Assembly: GCA_038043445.1 (NCBI GenBank)
Contig: JBBTBY010000065.1
Coordinates: 1 to 43,105, forward strand
Reading direction: 5' to 3'
Length of the DNA: 43,105 nt
Source: Spirochaetota bacterium
GTDB lineage: Bacteria > Spirochaetota > Brachyspiria > Brachyspirales > JACRPF01
Each line of letters starts with the position of its first letter. Within the stretch, counting starts at the first letter, position 1. Positions 8,574 to 16,732 of the stretch are shown here, piece by piece. Under the pieces are notes generated by a model. That model was not told where the DNA came from. It worked only from the letters and a program-made list of their open reading frames with translations, and ran no database searches. The translations under genes were made by a program, and so were the position numbers.

Positions 8574-9632
8574 TTATCGATAGATAACGGCTGCAAGACA
8601 GGTGACGGTGCCGGCTCCCTGCCGTTCTATCCATGTTATACCGCCGTCGGCGGAAGTATACAGGAATCCGCCGTTCACACCGGCAACAATGTTCATCCCA
8701 TCGAGCGTACACGCGATACCGCGCCAGCAGCGAAGTCCCGCGCTCGGACGCTGCGTCCACGTCGCGCCGCCGTCGTAGGATGTATAGATATATCCTGCCG
8801 TATAGTTCTGATTGTCAGCGGCGATGATACGCATGCCGTTCGAAGAACAGGCGAACGTGAACGCTCCTGCACCGGCACCCATGCTCTTTGTCCATGTGCC
8901 TCCACCGTCGGTCGAAATATAGATATAATCCATCTGCCCGCCGACGATTAATCTCTTCCCGTCAGATGAATACACCACACTATTGAATTGCTGCGGCGTT
9001 CCGCCGTCAAGATCACCGGAATTCGTCCATCCGCCGCCGTTATTGACCCAGATGTAGGCATAACTCAACCCAGGATCGACACCGGCGAGTTTATTCCCGT
9101 CAGCAGATGAAGCGACTTGTCCCCAATAATGCTGGCCAAGAGCGGTCTCCTGCACCCATGTCACACCGCTGTCCATCGAACGGTAGAGATAGCCGGACCC
9201 GGGCAATCCCGTCTGATAATCAGCAGCCAACAGCTTCGTTCCGTCCGCTGAACAGATGATGTGATTCCAATAATTCGTAGTCCCGGTAAAATCCCTGAGC
9301 ACCCAGGTCGCCCCGCTGTCCGTCGATGTATAGAGCTTTCCGACCTGCCACGCCGCCACGAGTTTTTTGCCGTCGGAAGACGCTGCGATGCACGACGCGC
9401 TGCAATCCGAACGCGCATAGTCGGCCGCCCGCGGCGACCACGTCGCGCCTCCGTCCAATGATTTGAAAAGCGAACCGTTGGCCGCGTAGTGTACTGTTAT
9501 GATCCTGCACTTGCCGGCATTCGCCAAGCTGTTCGGATCGAGTGCATTCGTCCGGTCGCTGATATCATGCAGACAGGATAGTGTGAGAAGCATAGCGAGC
9601 GCGGTGAAAACCGAGAAGATCGTTCTTCGCAT
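8574..9632 (-). CDS. Lipoprotein with Asp-box (BNR) beta-propeller repeats
   Basis: Counting from the ATG at 9632, the product has 352 residues. Its leader (MRRTIFSVFTALAMLLTLSC) ends in a lipobox, so the Cys should be lipidated. The rest is six clear Asp boxes of the form S-x-D-x-G-x-T-W (SLDGGATW, STDSGATW, SMDSGVTW, STDGGGTW, SYDGGATW, SADGGITW) plus a degenerate NNGGGWT. Each follows a SADGTKL or SSDGKRL strand. Such repeats build sialidase-like or Ycf48-like propellers, but sialidase catalytic residues are not evident, so binding is more likely than hydrolysis. The open frame extends to 9674, but that ATG lies upstream of the predicted transcript start. It converges with the beta-helix operon. 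Confidence 0.8.
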   Translation of the reverse strand: MRRTIFSVFTALAMLLTLSCLHDISDRTNALDPNSLANAGKCRIITVHYAANGSLFKSLDGGATWSPRAADYARSDCSASCIAASSDGKKLVAAWQVGKLYTSTDSGATWVLRDFTGTTNYWNHIICSADGTKLLAADYQTGLPGSGYLYRSMDSGVTWVQETALGQHYWGQVASSADGNKLAGVDPGLSYAYIWVNNGGGWTNSGDLDGGTPQQFNSVVYSSDGKRLIVGGQMDYIYISTDGGGTWTKSMGAGAGAFTFACSSNGMRIIAADNQNYTAGYIYTSYDGGATWTQRPSAGLRCWRGIACTLDGMNIVAGVNGGFLYTSADGGITWIERQGAGTVTCLAAVIYR

Positions 9633-9663
9633 TTTTCGTCCAGTAGAAAGCATCATCATACTC

Positions 9664-9691
9664 AGTATAATCACTTGCCGCTATATGTCAA
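9664..9691 (-). promoter_or_regulatory. Sigma-70 promoter for the Asp-box lipoprotein
   Basis: On the minus strand TTGACA (9691-9686), a 16-nt spacer and TATACT (9669-9664). It places the transcript start near 9657, which excludes the ATG at 9674 and supports the ATG at 9632. Confidence 0.65.
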
Positions 9692-9719
9692 ATCGAGCCC
9701 GTGCAGGAAACTGGAGCCC

Positions 9720-9908
9720 CGATTCATCACGTAAGAAAATAAAACCACGGAGGGCACAGAGAATATAAGTGAATGCAATGAAGAGCATGGAGGATAATGC
9801 GCAGCATGTATCATCTTTCGGGTGAAAACGCTTAATTTTCCATCTGCTCTTTTTCGGCCTTTTCTCCGTGATCTCCGTGGTTTCTCTTTATCCTTATGCG
9901 AGGATTTG
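9720..9908. repeat. Dispersed intergenic repeat R2, copy A (189 nt)
   Basis: This segment recurs in the same orientation and at identical length at 12550-12738, with 20 mismatches by eye (about 89 percent identity). Both ends are nearly identical and most differences fall in the middle. AAACCACGGAG at 9742-9752 is perfectly inverted at 9873-9883, with further CACnGAGA arms inside, so it can fold into a long stem with a loop of about 100 nt. It fills most of the 349-nt gap between the divergent lipoprotein and hisE genes. No coding capacity is credible. Confidence 0.85.
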
Positions 9909-9923
9909 TGTCATCGAGCACAT

Positions 9924-9952
9924 TTGCGGACACAGCCTCGACATGATATAAT
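9924..9952 (+). promoter_or_regulatory. Sigma-70 promoter for hisE-hisG
   Basis: TTGCGG (9924-9929), a 17-nt spacer and a perfect TATAAT (9947-9952) preceded by TGA, an extended -10. Transcription would begin near 9960, about 20 nt before the hisE ATG. Confidence 0.55.
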
Positions 9953-9981
9953 CCCGGTCACATAAACGGTCGGCAGGCACC

Positions 9982-10299
9982 ATGAACGCATTCGAACGAT
10001 TAGCATCGGTGATAGCGGAGCGAAAGACCGCCGATCCGTCGACATCCTATACGGCAAAGCTCATGCATACGGGTGTCGACAAGATGAACAAGAAAATAAT
10101 CGAAGAGGCGTATGAAACATGCATGGCGGCGAAGGAGAACGACAAGGCGCATCTCACCGCCGAGATATGCGATCTATTTTATCACACGCTTGTCCTCGCC
10201 GGTTACAAGGATATCACCATTGCCGATATAGCGTCGGAGCTTGAGCGGCGCGCCGGGACGAGCGGGCTTCTTGAAAAAGCATCGCGGGGAGAACAATGA
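9982..10299 (+). CDS. hisE: Phosphoribosyl-ATP pyrophosphatase
   Basis: This enzyme hydrolyses phosphoribosyl-ATP to phosphoribosyl-AMP, the second step of histidine synthesis. The 105-residue product matches the MazG-like HisE fold: SYTAKLMHTGVDKMNKKIIEEAYE near residues 22-45, then the metal-binding helix AEICDLFYHTLVLAGY. It is a stand-alone HisE rather than a HisI-HisE fusion. The stop overlaps the hisG start (ATGA), so translation of the two is coupled. The ribosome site is weak (a CAGG run). Confidence 0.93.
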   Translation: MNAFERLASVIAERKTADPSTSYTAKLMHTGVDKMNKKIIEEAYETCMAAKENDKAHLTAEICDLFYHTLVLAGYKDITIADIASELERRAGTSGLLEKASRGEQ

Positions 10300-11171
10300 C
10301 ACTGGGATCGAACGATACGATAAAATTCGCCATACCGAACAAGGGGCGGCTCTCCGAACCGACGATGGCGCTCATCAAGCGCGCGGGGTTCTCATTCCGC
10401 CAGAAGGAGCGCATGCTCTATGCGACCTCTGCATCGGCGGACATCACCTTCGTATTTCTACGCGCCGAGGACATACCGCTCCTCGTAGCGAACGGCGCCA
10501 TCGATGCGGGCATTACCGGCCAGGACCTCGTCATCGAGAAAGAGGCGGATGTCGCCGAGCTTCTGCCGCTCGATTACGGTAAATGCCGCCTGTGCGTCGC
10601 CGTCAGCCAGAATTTCCCGGGAGAGGAGGCATCGCTCCTTCGCGGGAAGACCATTACGACATCGTTCCCGGTCATAACGAAAAACTTCTTCGCCCGCGAG
10701 AAGGTGGATGTCAACTGCATCGAGATGAGCGGAGCGATAGAGATAACCATAGCGCTTAAGATCGCCGACGCCATTGTCGATATCGTGGAAACAGGAGACA
10801 GCCTCAAAGAAAACAATCTGAGGATATTCCGGGAGATCGGAAAATATCAAACGGTGCTCATCGCCAATAAAAAGATCGCAGCGGATGAACGCATCGCGCG
10901 TATCAAGCGGCGCATCGAAGGCATACTCATCGCCGACACGTACAGCATGCTCGAATACAATATCCGGGCTGAGAAGCTCAGGGATGCGGAAGCCATAACA
11001 CCGGGATACGAATCGCCCACGATATCCGAGCTTGACGAGAAGGGCTGGCTTGCGGTGAAGGTGATGGTACAGAAAAGCAAACTCGCCGAATCGATGGACA
11101 GACTGGAAGCGATAGGGGCGCTCGCGCTCATTGAGACCGAGATAAAGAACTGCCGCCTGGGCAAGAAGTAG
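10296..11171 (+). CDS. hisG: ATP phosphoribosyltransferase, long form
   Basis: HisG condenses ATP and PRPP in the first committed step of histidine synthesis. The 291-residue product is the long, single-subunit form. The catalytic domain has the IPNKGRLSE N-terminus, AGITGQDLV and the phosphate-binding DAIVDIVETGDSLKENNL region. The C-terminal ~75 residues (PTISELDEKGWLAVKVMVQ onward) form the ACT-like regulatory domain that mediates feedback inhibition by histidine. No HisZ partner is therefore expected. It overlaps hisE by 4 nt and is followed after 15 nt by the DUF4870-like gene. Confidence 0.95.
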   Translation: MTLGSNDTIKFAIPNKGRLSEPTMALIKRAGFSFRQKERMLYATSASADITFVFLRAEDIPLLVANGAIDAGITGQDLVIEKEADVAELLPLDYGKCRLCVAVSQNFPGEEASLLRGKTITTSFPVITKNFFAREKVDVNCIEMSGAIEITIALKIADAIVDIVETGDSLKENNLRIFREIGKYQTVLIANKKIAADERIARIKRRIEGILIADTYSMLEYNIRAEKLRDAEAITPGYESPTISELDEKGWLAVKVMVQKSKLAESMDRLEAIGALALIETEIKNCRLGKK

Positions 11172-11186
11172 AAAAGGGGTACGCGT

Positions 11187-11693
11187 ATGCCGCCGAAAAA
11201 GATGACCGAAAGCGTGGTCGACATCCCGCAGCCGAGGAACATCGGCGCCGATCAGAAGAATGCGGCGATGGGCGCGTACTTCATGATGTTCGCCTCGTGG
11301 GCCATCGGGCTCCCGCTCCCCTTCTTCGGCCTTATCGCATCGATAATATACTACTTCATCAACCGCGCACAGTCGCCATTCGTCCGCTTCCATGCACAGC
11401 AGGCGCTCCTCTTCCACATTCCGATATCGGTCATCAATGCGGCCCTCGTCATCTGGTTCTTCATCGCTTTATCATTCCCGAAAATGCTCGGCACCGTCCT
11501 CGCCGTCGGGGCGATATGCACTGCCGTGCTCAATATCGTCTATGTGATCCTTTCGATCATCGCCGCGCTGTATGCGAAACACGGCCGTTTCATCTACTTT
11601 CCCCTCATCGGACGCATGTCGTACCGGTCGAATTTCGTGAGGCCCGCGCGCGCGCGTACGCTCCCGAAGAATTCGCCCCCGGAAGGATTGTAG
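11187..11693 (+). CDS. DUF4870-like integral membrane protein
   Basis: A 168-residue protein with a hydrophilic N-terminus of about 25 residues and about four hydrophobic segments between residues 28 and 135. The arrangement resembles DUF4870/Tic20-like proteins: a first helix pair, then a YFINRAQSPFVRFHAQQALLFH loop, which is the family's hallmark Phe-His-Ala-(Gln/Lys)-Gln-Ala sequence, then two more helices. No catalytic function is known for the family. The start has an AAGGGG ribosome site. It lies between hisG and an M48 protease with gaps of 15 and 3 nt, so the four genes are probably one transcript. Confidence 0.8.
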   Translation: MPPKKMTESVVDIPQPRNIGADQKNAAMGAYFMMFASWAIGLPLPFFGLIASIIYYFINRAQSPFVRFHAQQALLFHIPISVINAALVIWFFIALSFPKMLGTVLAVGAICTAVLNIVYVILSIIAALYAKHGRFIYFPLIGRMSYRSNFVRPARARTLPKNSPPEGL

Positions 11694-11696
11694 ATC

Positions 11697-12536
11697 ATGT
11701 TCAGGAGCCGTGTCGTCATCCGCGATCTTGCGATAATTCTCGGCGTCATCCTTCTCAGCACCGGTGTCACCATCGGCCTCTATCACCTGTTGATACCGAA
11801 GGGTACGCCCGAGGTCGCGAACGATATGTCGCTTGACTGGGAAAAGAAGCTCAAGGCCCTCCTCAAGGACCAGGTGGCACGGGAATCGACGATCATTCGC
11901 AAAGCGCCGGTCACCCGCGCCATGTCCGTCATCATGGAGCGCCTGACCGCATACGACACGAATCTCCCCGCGCGCCCCGAGATCATCGTCATTGATTCAC
12001 CCATCGTGAACGCGTACACGTTCCCCGGCGGCATGATAGTCGTTACCAGCGCCCTCATCCGCGATGCGGCGAATGCCGAAGAGACGGCTGCGGTGCTCGC
12101 GCATGAGCTCGGCCACGTTGCACATCGCGATCCGCTCGCGCTCATCATTCGGCAGACCGGGCTCGCCGTGCTCATGGCCGTCGTTTCGGGCGGCAACACC
12201 ACGATAATACACGATATCGTCCGGCAGGCGGTCAACTCCCATTACTCGAAGCAGCAGGAGAACGCCGCCGACGAATACTCATGCGCGCTTCTCATCAAGG
12301 CGGGGATACACCCGAAGCACAGCGCCGCGTTCTTCCGGAAGCTGAAAAGCAGGTACAGCCGCACCGCGGAGAAGATACTCGAACCGCTCGCGACGCATCC
12401 TGCAACGGAGCGTCGCATCGCGAATGCGGAGCGCTGGGCGAAACAGTTCCGCGGGAGCGAACGAGCGCTTCCCATCGACTGGGAGGCCGTGAGAAAAAGC
12501 GTTCCATCGGCATTCGACGAGCGATCATCACGCTGA
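11697..12536 (+). CDS. M48-family membrane-anchored zinc metalloprotease
   Basis: A 279-residue protein with one N-terminal transmembrane helix (about residues 10-32) and a periplasmic M48 peptidase domain. The zinc site HELGH is at residues 136-140 and the third-ligand glutamate lies in the ENAADEYSC motif near residue 188. NAYTFPGGMIVVTSAL before the active site is typical of the LoiP/HtpX-like branch. It probably degrades damaged or misfolded envelope proteins. A GGAAGGA ribosome site precedes the ATG. Position directly after the DUF4870-like gene suggests the two act together at the membrane. Confidence 0.88.
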   Translation: MFRSRVVIRDLAIILGVILLSTGVTIGLYHLLIPKGTPEVANDMSLDWEKKLKALLKDQVARESTIIRKAPVTRAMSVIMERLTAYDTNLPARPEIIVIDSPIVNAYTFPGGMIVVTSALIRDAANAEETAAVLAHELGHVAHRDPLALIIRQTGLAVLMAVVSGGNTTIIHDIVRQAVNSHYSKQQENAADEYSCALLIKAGIHPKHSAAFFRKLKSRYSRTAEKILEPLATHPATERRIANAERWAKQFRGSERALPIDWEAVRKSVPSAFDERSSR

Positions 12537-12549
12537 GTTGCCAGCCGCC

Positions 12550-12738
12550 CGAATCATCACGTAAGAAAATAAAACCACGGAGGGCACAGAGAATGTATGA
12601 GAATGCAATGAAGCGTATGGAGGACAATGCGCAGCAGGTATCATCTTTCGGGTGAAAATGTTCAGCTGCCCTTCCGTTCTTTCTCGGCCTTTTCTCCGTG
12701 ATCTCCGTGGTTTCTCTTTATCCTTATGTGAGGATTTG
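12550..12738. repeat. Dispersed intergenic repeat R2, copy B (189 nt)
   Basis: Second copy of the segment at 9720-9908, same orientation and same length. It keeps the AAACCACGGAG terminal inverted pair and the central ATCATCTTTCGGGTGAAAA block. The copies flank the hisEG-DUF4870-M48 group, so this four-gene block sits between two direct repeats. The remaining part of the 283-nt gap holds only the promoter at 12754-12782. Confidence 0.85.
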
Positions 12739-12753
12739 GGAGCCGTTCTGATA

Positions 12754-12782
12754 TTGATATAAGCCGCAAGGCATGGTACAAT
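12754..12782 (+). promoter_or_regulatory. Sigma-70 promoter for the 509-residue protein
   Basis: TTGATA (12754-12759), a 17-nt spacer and TACAAT (12777-12782), giving a leader of about 30 nt. Confidence 0.55.
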
Positions 12783-12819
12783 CGCCATTATTTTCTGAGC
12801 GAGACATCCGGGATACTCA

Positions 12820-14349
12820 ATGGGTTTTATCAGCGATATTATCGATACGTTCCGCTTCCACGTGCTCAATGCGCGCGACAAGGAACTCGAGGAGCGGATG
12901 AAGCTCAAGGCCATGCGTGACCGCATACGGAAGAGCGGCCACGGCTTCATCGATTTCAAGATGAACGCCATCTCGGAGAAATTCGCGATATACATCTATC
13001 ATATCTACCGGTACTCGGACCAGTTCATGAAGGCATTGCGCAACGACTTCCTTGAAAAGGGCGGCACGGTATACGCCAAGCAGATAATAGAAGCGATGCT
13101 TACACAGGAGCAGCAGGAACTCCTCGCATCGTTCTCCTACGAGAACATCATGAACGCCATCGTCAAGGGCGGCGATGTGAACGCCGTGTTCGACGGCGTC
13201 AAACAGCGCTTCAAGACGTTGCAGACGATGATCGACCGCGAGAAAACGGAAGCCATCAACGGCACGTTCAATACGCTGAAGCTCCTCGCCGAGCTCAGCA
13301 AATTCGACATGTACATGTTCTTAAAGACCTTCGACACCACGCTCCCGGAAGGCGATTATAACTATAAGCCGGTGTTCACCAGCAAGGACAACCGCTACCT
13401 CATCGATGATATCGTCAAGCTCGACTGCGCGGTCAATTCCATGCCGTCGGCCAAGGAACTGCCGCGATACATCCATGAATTCGAGTCCTATCGCGGGCTC
13501 CCGCCGATGGGTGAAAAGAACGCGAAGCATCTCTCCTCTTCGATAGACAGTCTCCGTGACACCAAGGCATTGACCGATATGATAGCCTATCTCTCCGGCG
13601 ATCTCGCCTATACCCCGACCGCGGCGACCTCGACCGAGAACATCGTCTCCACGTACATCAACGATCTGGCGAAGGACATCAAGGCCACCGCCGACAAGAT
13701 AATCACCGCCCTGAAATCGGACCGCATCAACAAAGTGCTCTCGAAGGCGTTCGCCGGCATCGAGCTCGCGAAACTCACCAATTACAACGAGGAAAAGAAC
13801 AGCCTCCTCTCATCGTATCAGTGTCTGACATTCCGGTTCGTCGAGCCGCTCGTGTATCTCAAGACGTTCATCATCGAGCGTTATGAACAATACATCAAGG
13901 ACGCCGTCAATCAGGTGCTCCTTGAGGCCGAATTCGTACGGAAAGAGCGGCAGACGCTCCTTTCCGACGCGTTCTATGCGCTGAACGGCACGCGCGAGGC
14001 GATACTCGCCGTCGACAGCACTTTGTCGGACAACGGCGAAGAAGGCAAGCGCTTGAAGACGCTCCTCCTCGGCATGAAGAAATCGAAGACGAACCAGGAA
14101 GTGATCAATGCGCTCGTCGGCAAGGTCGATGCGCATGTGAACGATGTCGTCAAGAAATCGGTGCGGCACGTCATGTCGATATCCGAGGTGATGACCTCCG
14201 TGCTCCGCGACATCAAGGCCAGCACGAAGAAAGAGATATTCAATCCGGCGAAATTCGTCGGTGCCGGATCGAAAGCGATAGACCGCCTCGATAAAACGAT
14301 AGCCGACACCTCGGTGTTCCTCTCGCTCATGAATCATTTCATCAAATAG
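12820..14349 (+). CDS. Cytoplasmic protein of unknown function, spirochaete DUF5312-like
   Basis: A 509-residue, largely helical, highly charged protein without a signal peptide or membrane segment. It opens MGFISDIIDTFRFHVLNARD and continues with long amphipathic helices, for example KDIKATADKIITALKSDRIN. I know no enzyme with this sequence. Length and composition match a spirochaete-restricted family I remember as DUF5312; that link is from memory and unverified. It has its own promoter and a GGGA ribosome site. Its 3' end overlaps that of the converging histidine kinase by 8 nt. Function unknown. Confidence 0.75.
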   Translation: MGFISDIIDTFRFHVLNARDKELEERMKLKAMRDRIRKSGHGFIDFKMNAISEKFAIYIYHIYRYSDQFMKALRNDFLEKGGTVYAKQIIEAMLTQEQQELLASFSYENIMNAIVKGGDVNAVFDGVKQRFKTLQTMIDREKTEAINGTFNTLKLLAELSKFDMYMFLKTFDTTLPEGDYNYKPVFTSKDNRYLIDDIVKLDCAVNSMPSAKELPRYIHEFESYRGLPPMGEKNAKHLSSSIDSLRDTKALTDMIAYLSGDLAYTPTAATSTENIVSTYINDLAKDIKATADKIITALKSDRINKVLSKAFAGIELAKLTNYNEEKNSLLSSYQCLTFRFVEPLVYLKTFIIERYEQYIKDAVNQVLLEAEFVRKERQTLLSDAFYALNGTREAILAVDSTLSDNGEEGKRLKTLLLGMKKSKTNQEVINALVGKVDAHVNDVVKKSVRHVMSISEVMTSVLRDIKASTKKEIFNPAKFVGAGSKAIDRLDKTIADTSVFLSLMNHFIK

Positions 14350-16729
14350 CCCGCGTCGGCAGTGATATCGTGAACACGGTGGTCGGGAACTCCTCGCCCC
14401 GGAAACTCGCGACCGTGAGCTCGCCACCGTGCGCCTCGATGATGCGTTTGGTTATCGCAAGCCCCAGCCCTACCCCGCCGCTCTTCGATGTATAGAACGG
14501 ATCGAAGATACGCCCCTGCATCTCCGGCTCGATGAACGAATGCGTATTGGAGACCTCGAACACGACACAATCCGCCTTCGCCCCCGGCCCTATGCTGAAG
14601 CGTATCCGTGCGTTCTCGTTGGGGACGGCATCGATGGCATTGATGATGAGGTTCATGAGCGCATCGTTCATCTGCGAATAATCGCAGACCACCCTGCCGA
14701 TGCGCCCGTCCAGCGACGGCGTGAACTGTATCTTCTTGCCGCTCTGTTTGATATGCTCCCGCGTGAGCGTGGTGATACCGTCAACAATAGCGGACGCGGC
14801 CGTCTCCTCGGTCTTGAGCGTCACCTTCCGCGCAAAAGCAAGGTTCTTCCGGAGATACAGCTCAAGTTTCGTCACCTCATCGTGTATGATCGAGGTATAG
14901 AGGCGTGCTTTCTCATTGGGTAATTCCATGCGCTTCAACCGCGACGCAAAACCGCCGATGGGCACGATGGAATTTCTGAGGTCGTGCGCGATGCTCGCCG
15001 ACATCTCGCCGATGAGCGCAAGCCGCTGCGCCTCGGAGAGCCGTTCCTGCGTGGTCTTCAACTCGCGCTCGCGTTCGCCAAGGCGATTGTACAGGTACGC
15101 ATACTCAAGGGCAATGCCCGTCTGATTGGCGAACATCTGCAGATAGCTCACATCCTCATCGCCGATGGGCTGCTTTGTCATCGGATTATCGACGACAAGG
15201 ACGCCGAAAAGCTTATCCTGCATGATGACCGGGATGAGCGCATAGGGTCCCTCACCGAATATACCGCGGTACGGCGCATCGGCATCGCCGGCGAGCGATG
15301 GGTTCTTTATGTTCACCGGGCGGCGCTCATCGACGATCTTCTTGAACTGCGGTGCAATGCCGTTGAGGGGAATGGTGATATGCGATATCTTCATCGTCAA
15401 TTCGATATTGTCGTGCATCTCGCGTTCCGACATGCTCATGAATATCTTTTCCACGAGCGACACATCGCCCTTGTTCGCGGTAATGGCGTTCCACACCTTG
15501 AACCCTTCCGCCTCGGCGAGCGGCGCCACGCCCATTTTTCCCACGAACGCATTCTTCGCGTCATCGAAGAGGAACAGGAGCGCACGGCTGAACCCCGACG
15601 TATTGCCGATGGTGGCGGAGATGAGCAGGATGAAAAGGATGTCCTCAAGCTTGGAATGACCGAGCAGCGCGCTCGTCACCTCATACAGTATGTACAGCTT
15701 GCGGTTATTGCGCTCATTGCGCTCGACGAAGCTCGCAAGGAGCGTATGCATGTTCTCACGATAGATGCGCCCGGCGAGCTGGGAGCCGACATTGCGGAAG
15801 AGATTTGCGTCGTCCTCGGTGAAATCCCCCATGGGATTGATCGCCGATGGTACGCGGTCCACGACGGTCAGAAGCCCGAGCACCATGCCGGATACGCGCA
15901 GGAGCATCACCAGCACCGAATGCCGCGACAGCGTATTATCCATGACGATCTGATGCCGGAACACATCGTTCGTGGAAAAGAAACCGCTCGCGCGGGATAT
16001 CTCCTCTACGAACGGCGAAGTCATCGCGGCCTTCTGCGGGAGGAGCGCCCCCGAGATCCCGAAAAAAGACCGCAGGCTGAACTGTCCTTCCTTATCGATG
16101 ATGTAGAGCGCGCTGCCGCCCGCCTGAAAGATACGTGCTATTTCCGGGGCGAATTCCCGTATCGTCTCGTCCATGTTCTCATTCGTAAGAAGGTGAAGGC
16201 CGAGCTCCTTCAAGAGCGATATCTGTATATTGCGGTACTTCGAATGGAAGGTCTGGAACATATCGTTCACATGCACCGCAAAATGGCCGAGGAGGCTTAT
16301 GATGTCCTCGCGATTCTTATGGAATTCCGCAATGCCTTCATCATCGGTGCGTATGGTGAACACGCCGAAATTCTCGGAGAAAATACCCACCGGTATTATC
16401 GCCATATGCGTAAAGCCGCCGAAATCCGAGTACTGCGTATTGTTCACATTGGTGCCGACGATGATCTCTGAATTCTCGAGCACGCGCTTGTAGAGATCGT
16501 CCGCGATGAGATGCTCTATCTTGCAGACATAGTAACGGTCAAGCCCCGCGAGCCCGCGGAGTATGAGCTTCTCGCCGGAAACGAGATACACCTCGCAGCA
16601 GTCGAAATCGTAGTACTCCCGGAAGCGGTGCACGAAGCTGTCGACGACATTGTCTATCTCCTTGGTATAGCTTGCGTTCTTGAGCACCTCAAGGAGGTTG
16701 TTCTTGAAATCGGAGAATGTCTGTTCCAT
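14342..16729 (-). CDS. Soluble sensor histidine kinase with three GAF-like domains
   Basis: A 795-residue kinase with no transmembrane helix. GAF-like domains occupy roughly residues 15-155, 165-320 and 345-565. A coiled-coil linker (LGERERELKTTQERLSEAQ) leads to the dimerisation helix with the phosphoacceptor His in SIAHDLRNSIVP. The ATPase domain has the N box NLIINAIDAVPNENA and G boxes in FDPFYTSKSGGVGLGLAITK, all intact. It should sense a small cytosolic ligand or redox state. No response regulator is adjacent. It starts 3 nt after the GH13 stop with no clear ribosome site, so translational coupling is likely. Confidence 0.92.
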   Translation of the reverse strand: MEQTFSDFKNNLLEVLKNASYTKEIDNVVDSFVHRFREYYDFDCCEVYLVSGEKLILRGLAGLDRYYVCKIEHLIADDLYKRVLENSEIIVGTNVNNTQYSDFGGFTHMAIIPVGIFSENFGVFTIRTDDEGIAEFHKNREDIISLLGHFAVHVNDMFQTFHSKYRNIQISLLKELGLHLLTNENMDETIREFAPEIARIFQAGGSALYIIDKEGQFSLRSFFGISGALLPQKAAMTSPFVEEISRASGFFSTNDVFRHQIVMDNTLSRHSVLVMLLRVSGMVLGLLTVVDRVPSAINPMGDFTEDDANLFRNVGSQLAGRIYRENMHTLLASFVERNERNNRKLYILYEVTSALLGHSKLEDILFILLISATIGNTSGFSRALLFLFDDAKNAFVGKMGVAPLAEAEGFKVWNAITANKGDVSLVEKIFMSMSEREMHDNIELTMKISHITIPLNGIAPQFKKIVDERRPVNIKNPSLAGDADAPYRGIFGEGPYALIPVIMQDKLFGVLVVDNPMTKQPIGDEDVSYLQMFANQTGIALEYAYLYNRLGERERELKTTQERLSEAQRLALIGEMSASIAHDLRNSIVPIGGFASRLKRMELPNEKARLYTSIIHDEVTKLELYLRKNLAFARKVTLKTEETAASAIVDGITTLTREHIKQSGKKIQFTPSLDGRIGRVVCDYSQMNDALMNLIINAIDAVPNENARIRFSIGPGAKADCVVFEVSNTHSFIEPEMQGRIFDPFYTSKSGGVGLGLAITKRIIEAHGGELTVASFRGEEFPTTVFTISLPTRAI

Positions 16730-16732
16730 GGG

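Noticed and set aside
9742-9883. R2 as a Rho-independent terminator or CRISPR unit
   Set aside because: The inverted ends are about 120 nt apart with no T run, and there are only two copies 2.6 kb apart, so neither model fits.
14984-16471. 495-codon plus-strand open frame opposite the histidine kinase
   Set aside because: It is fully antisense to a kinase with every catalytic motif, and its Arg/His/Asp-rich translation is typical of the reverse frame of GC-rich coding DNA.
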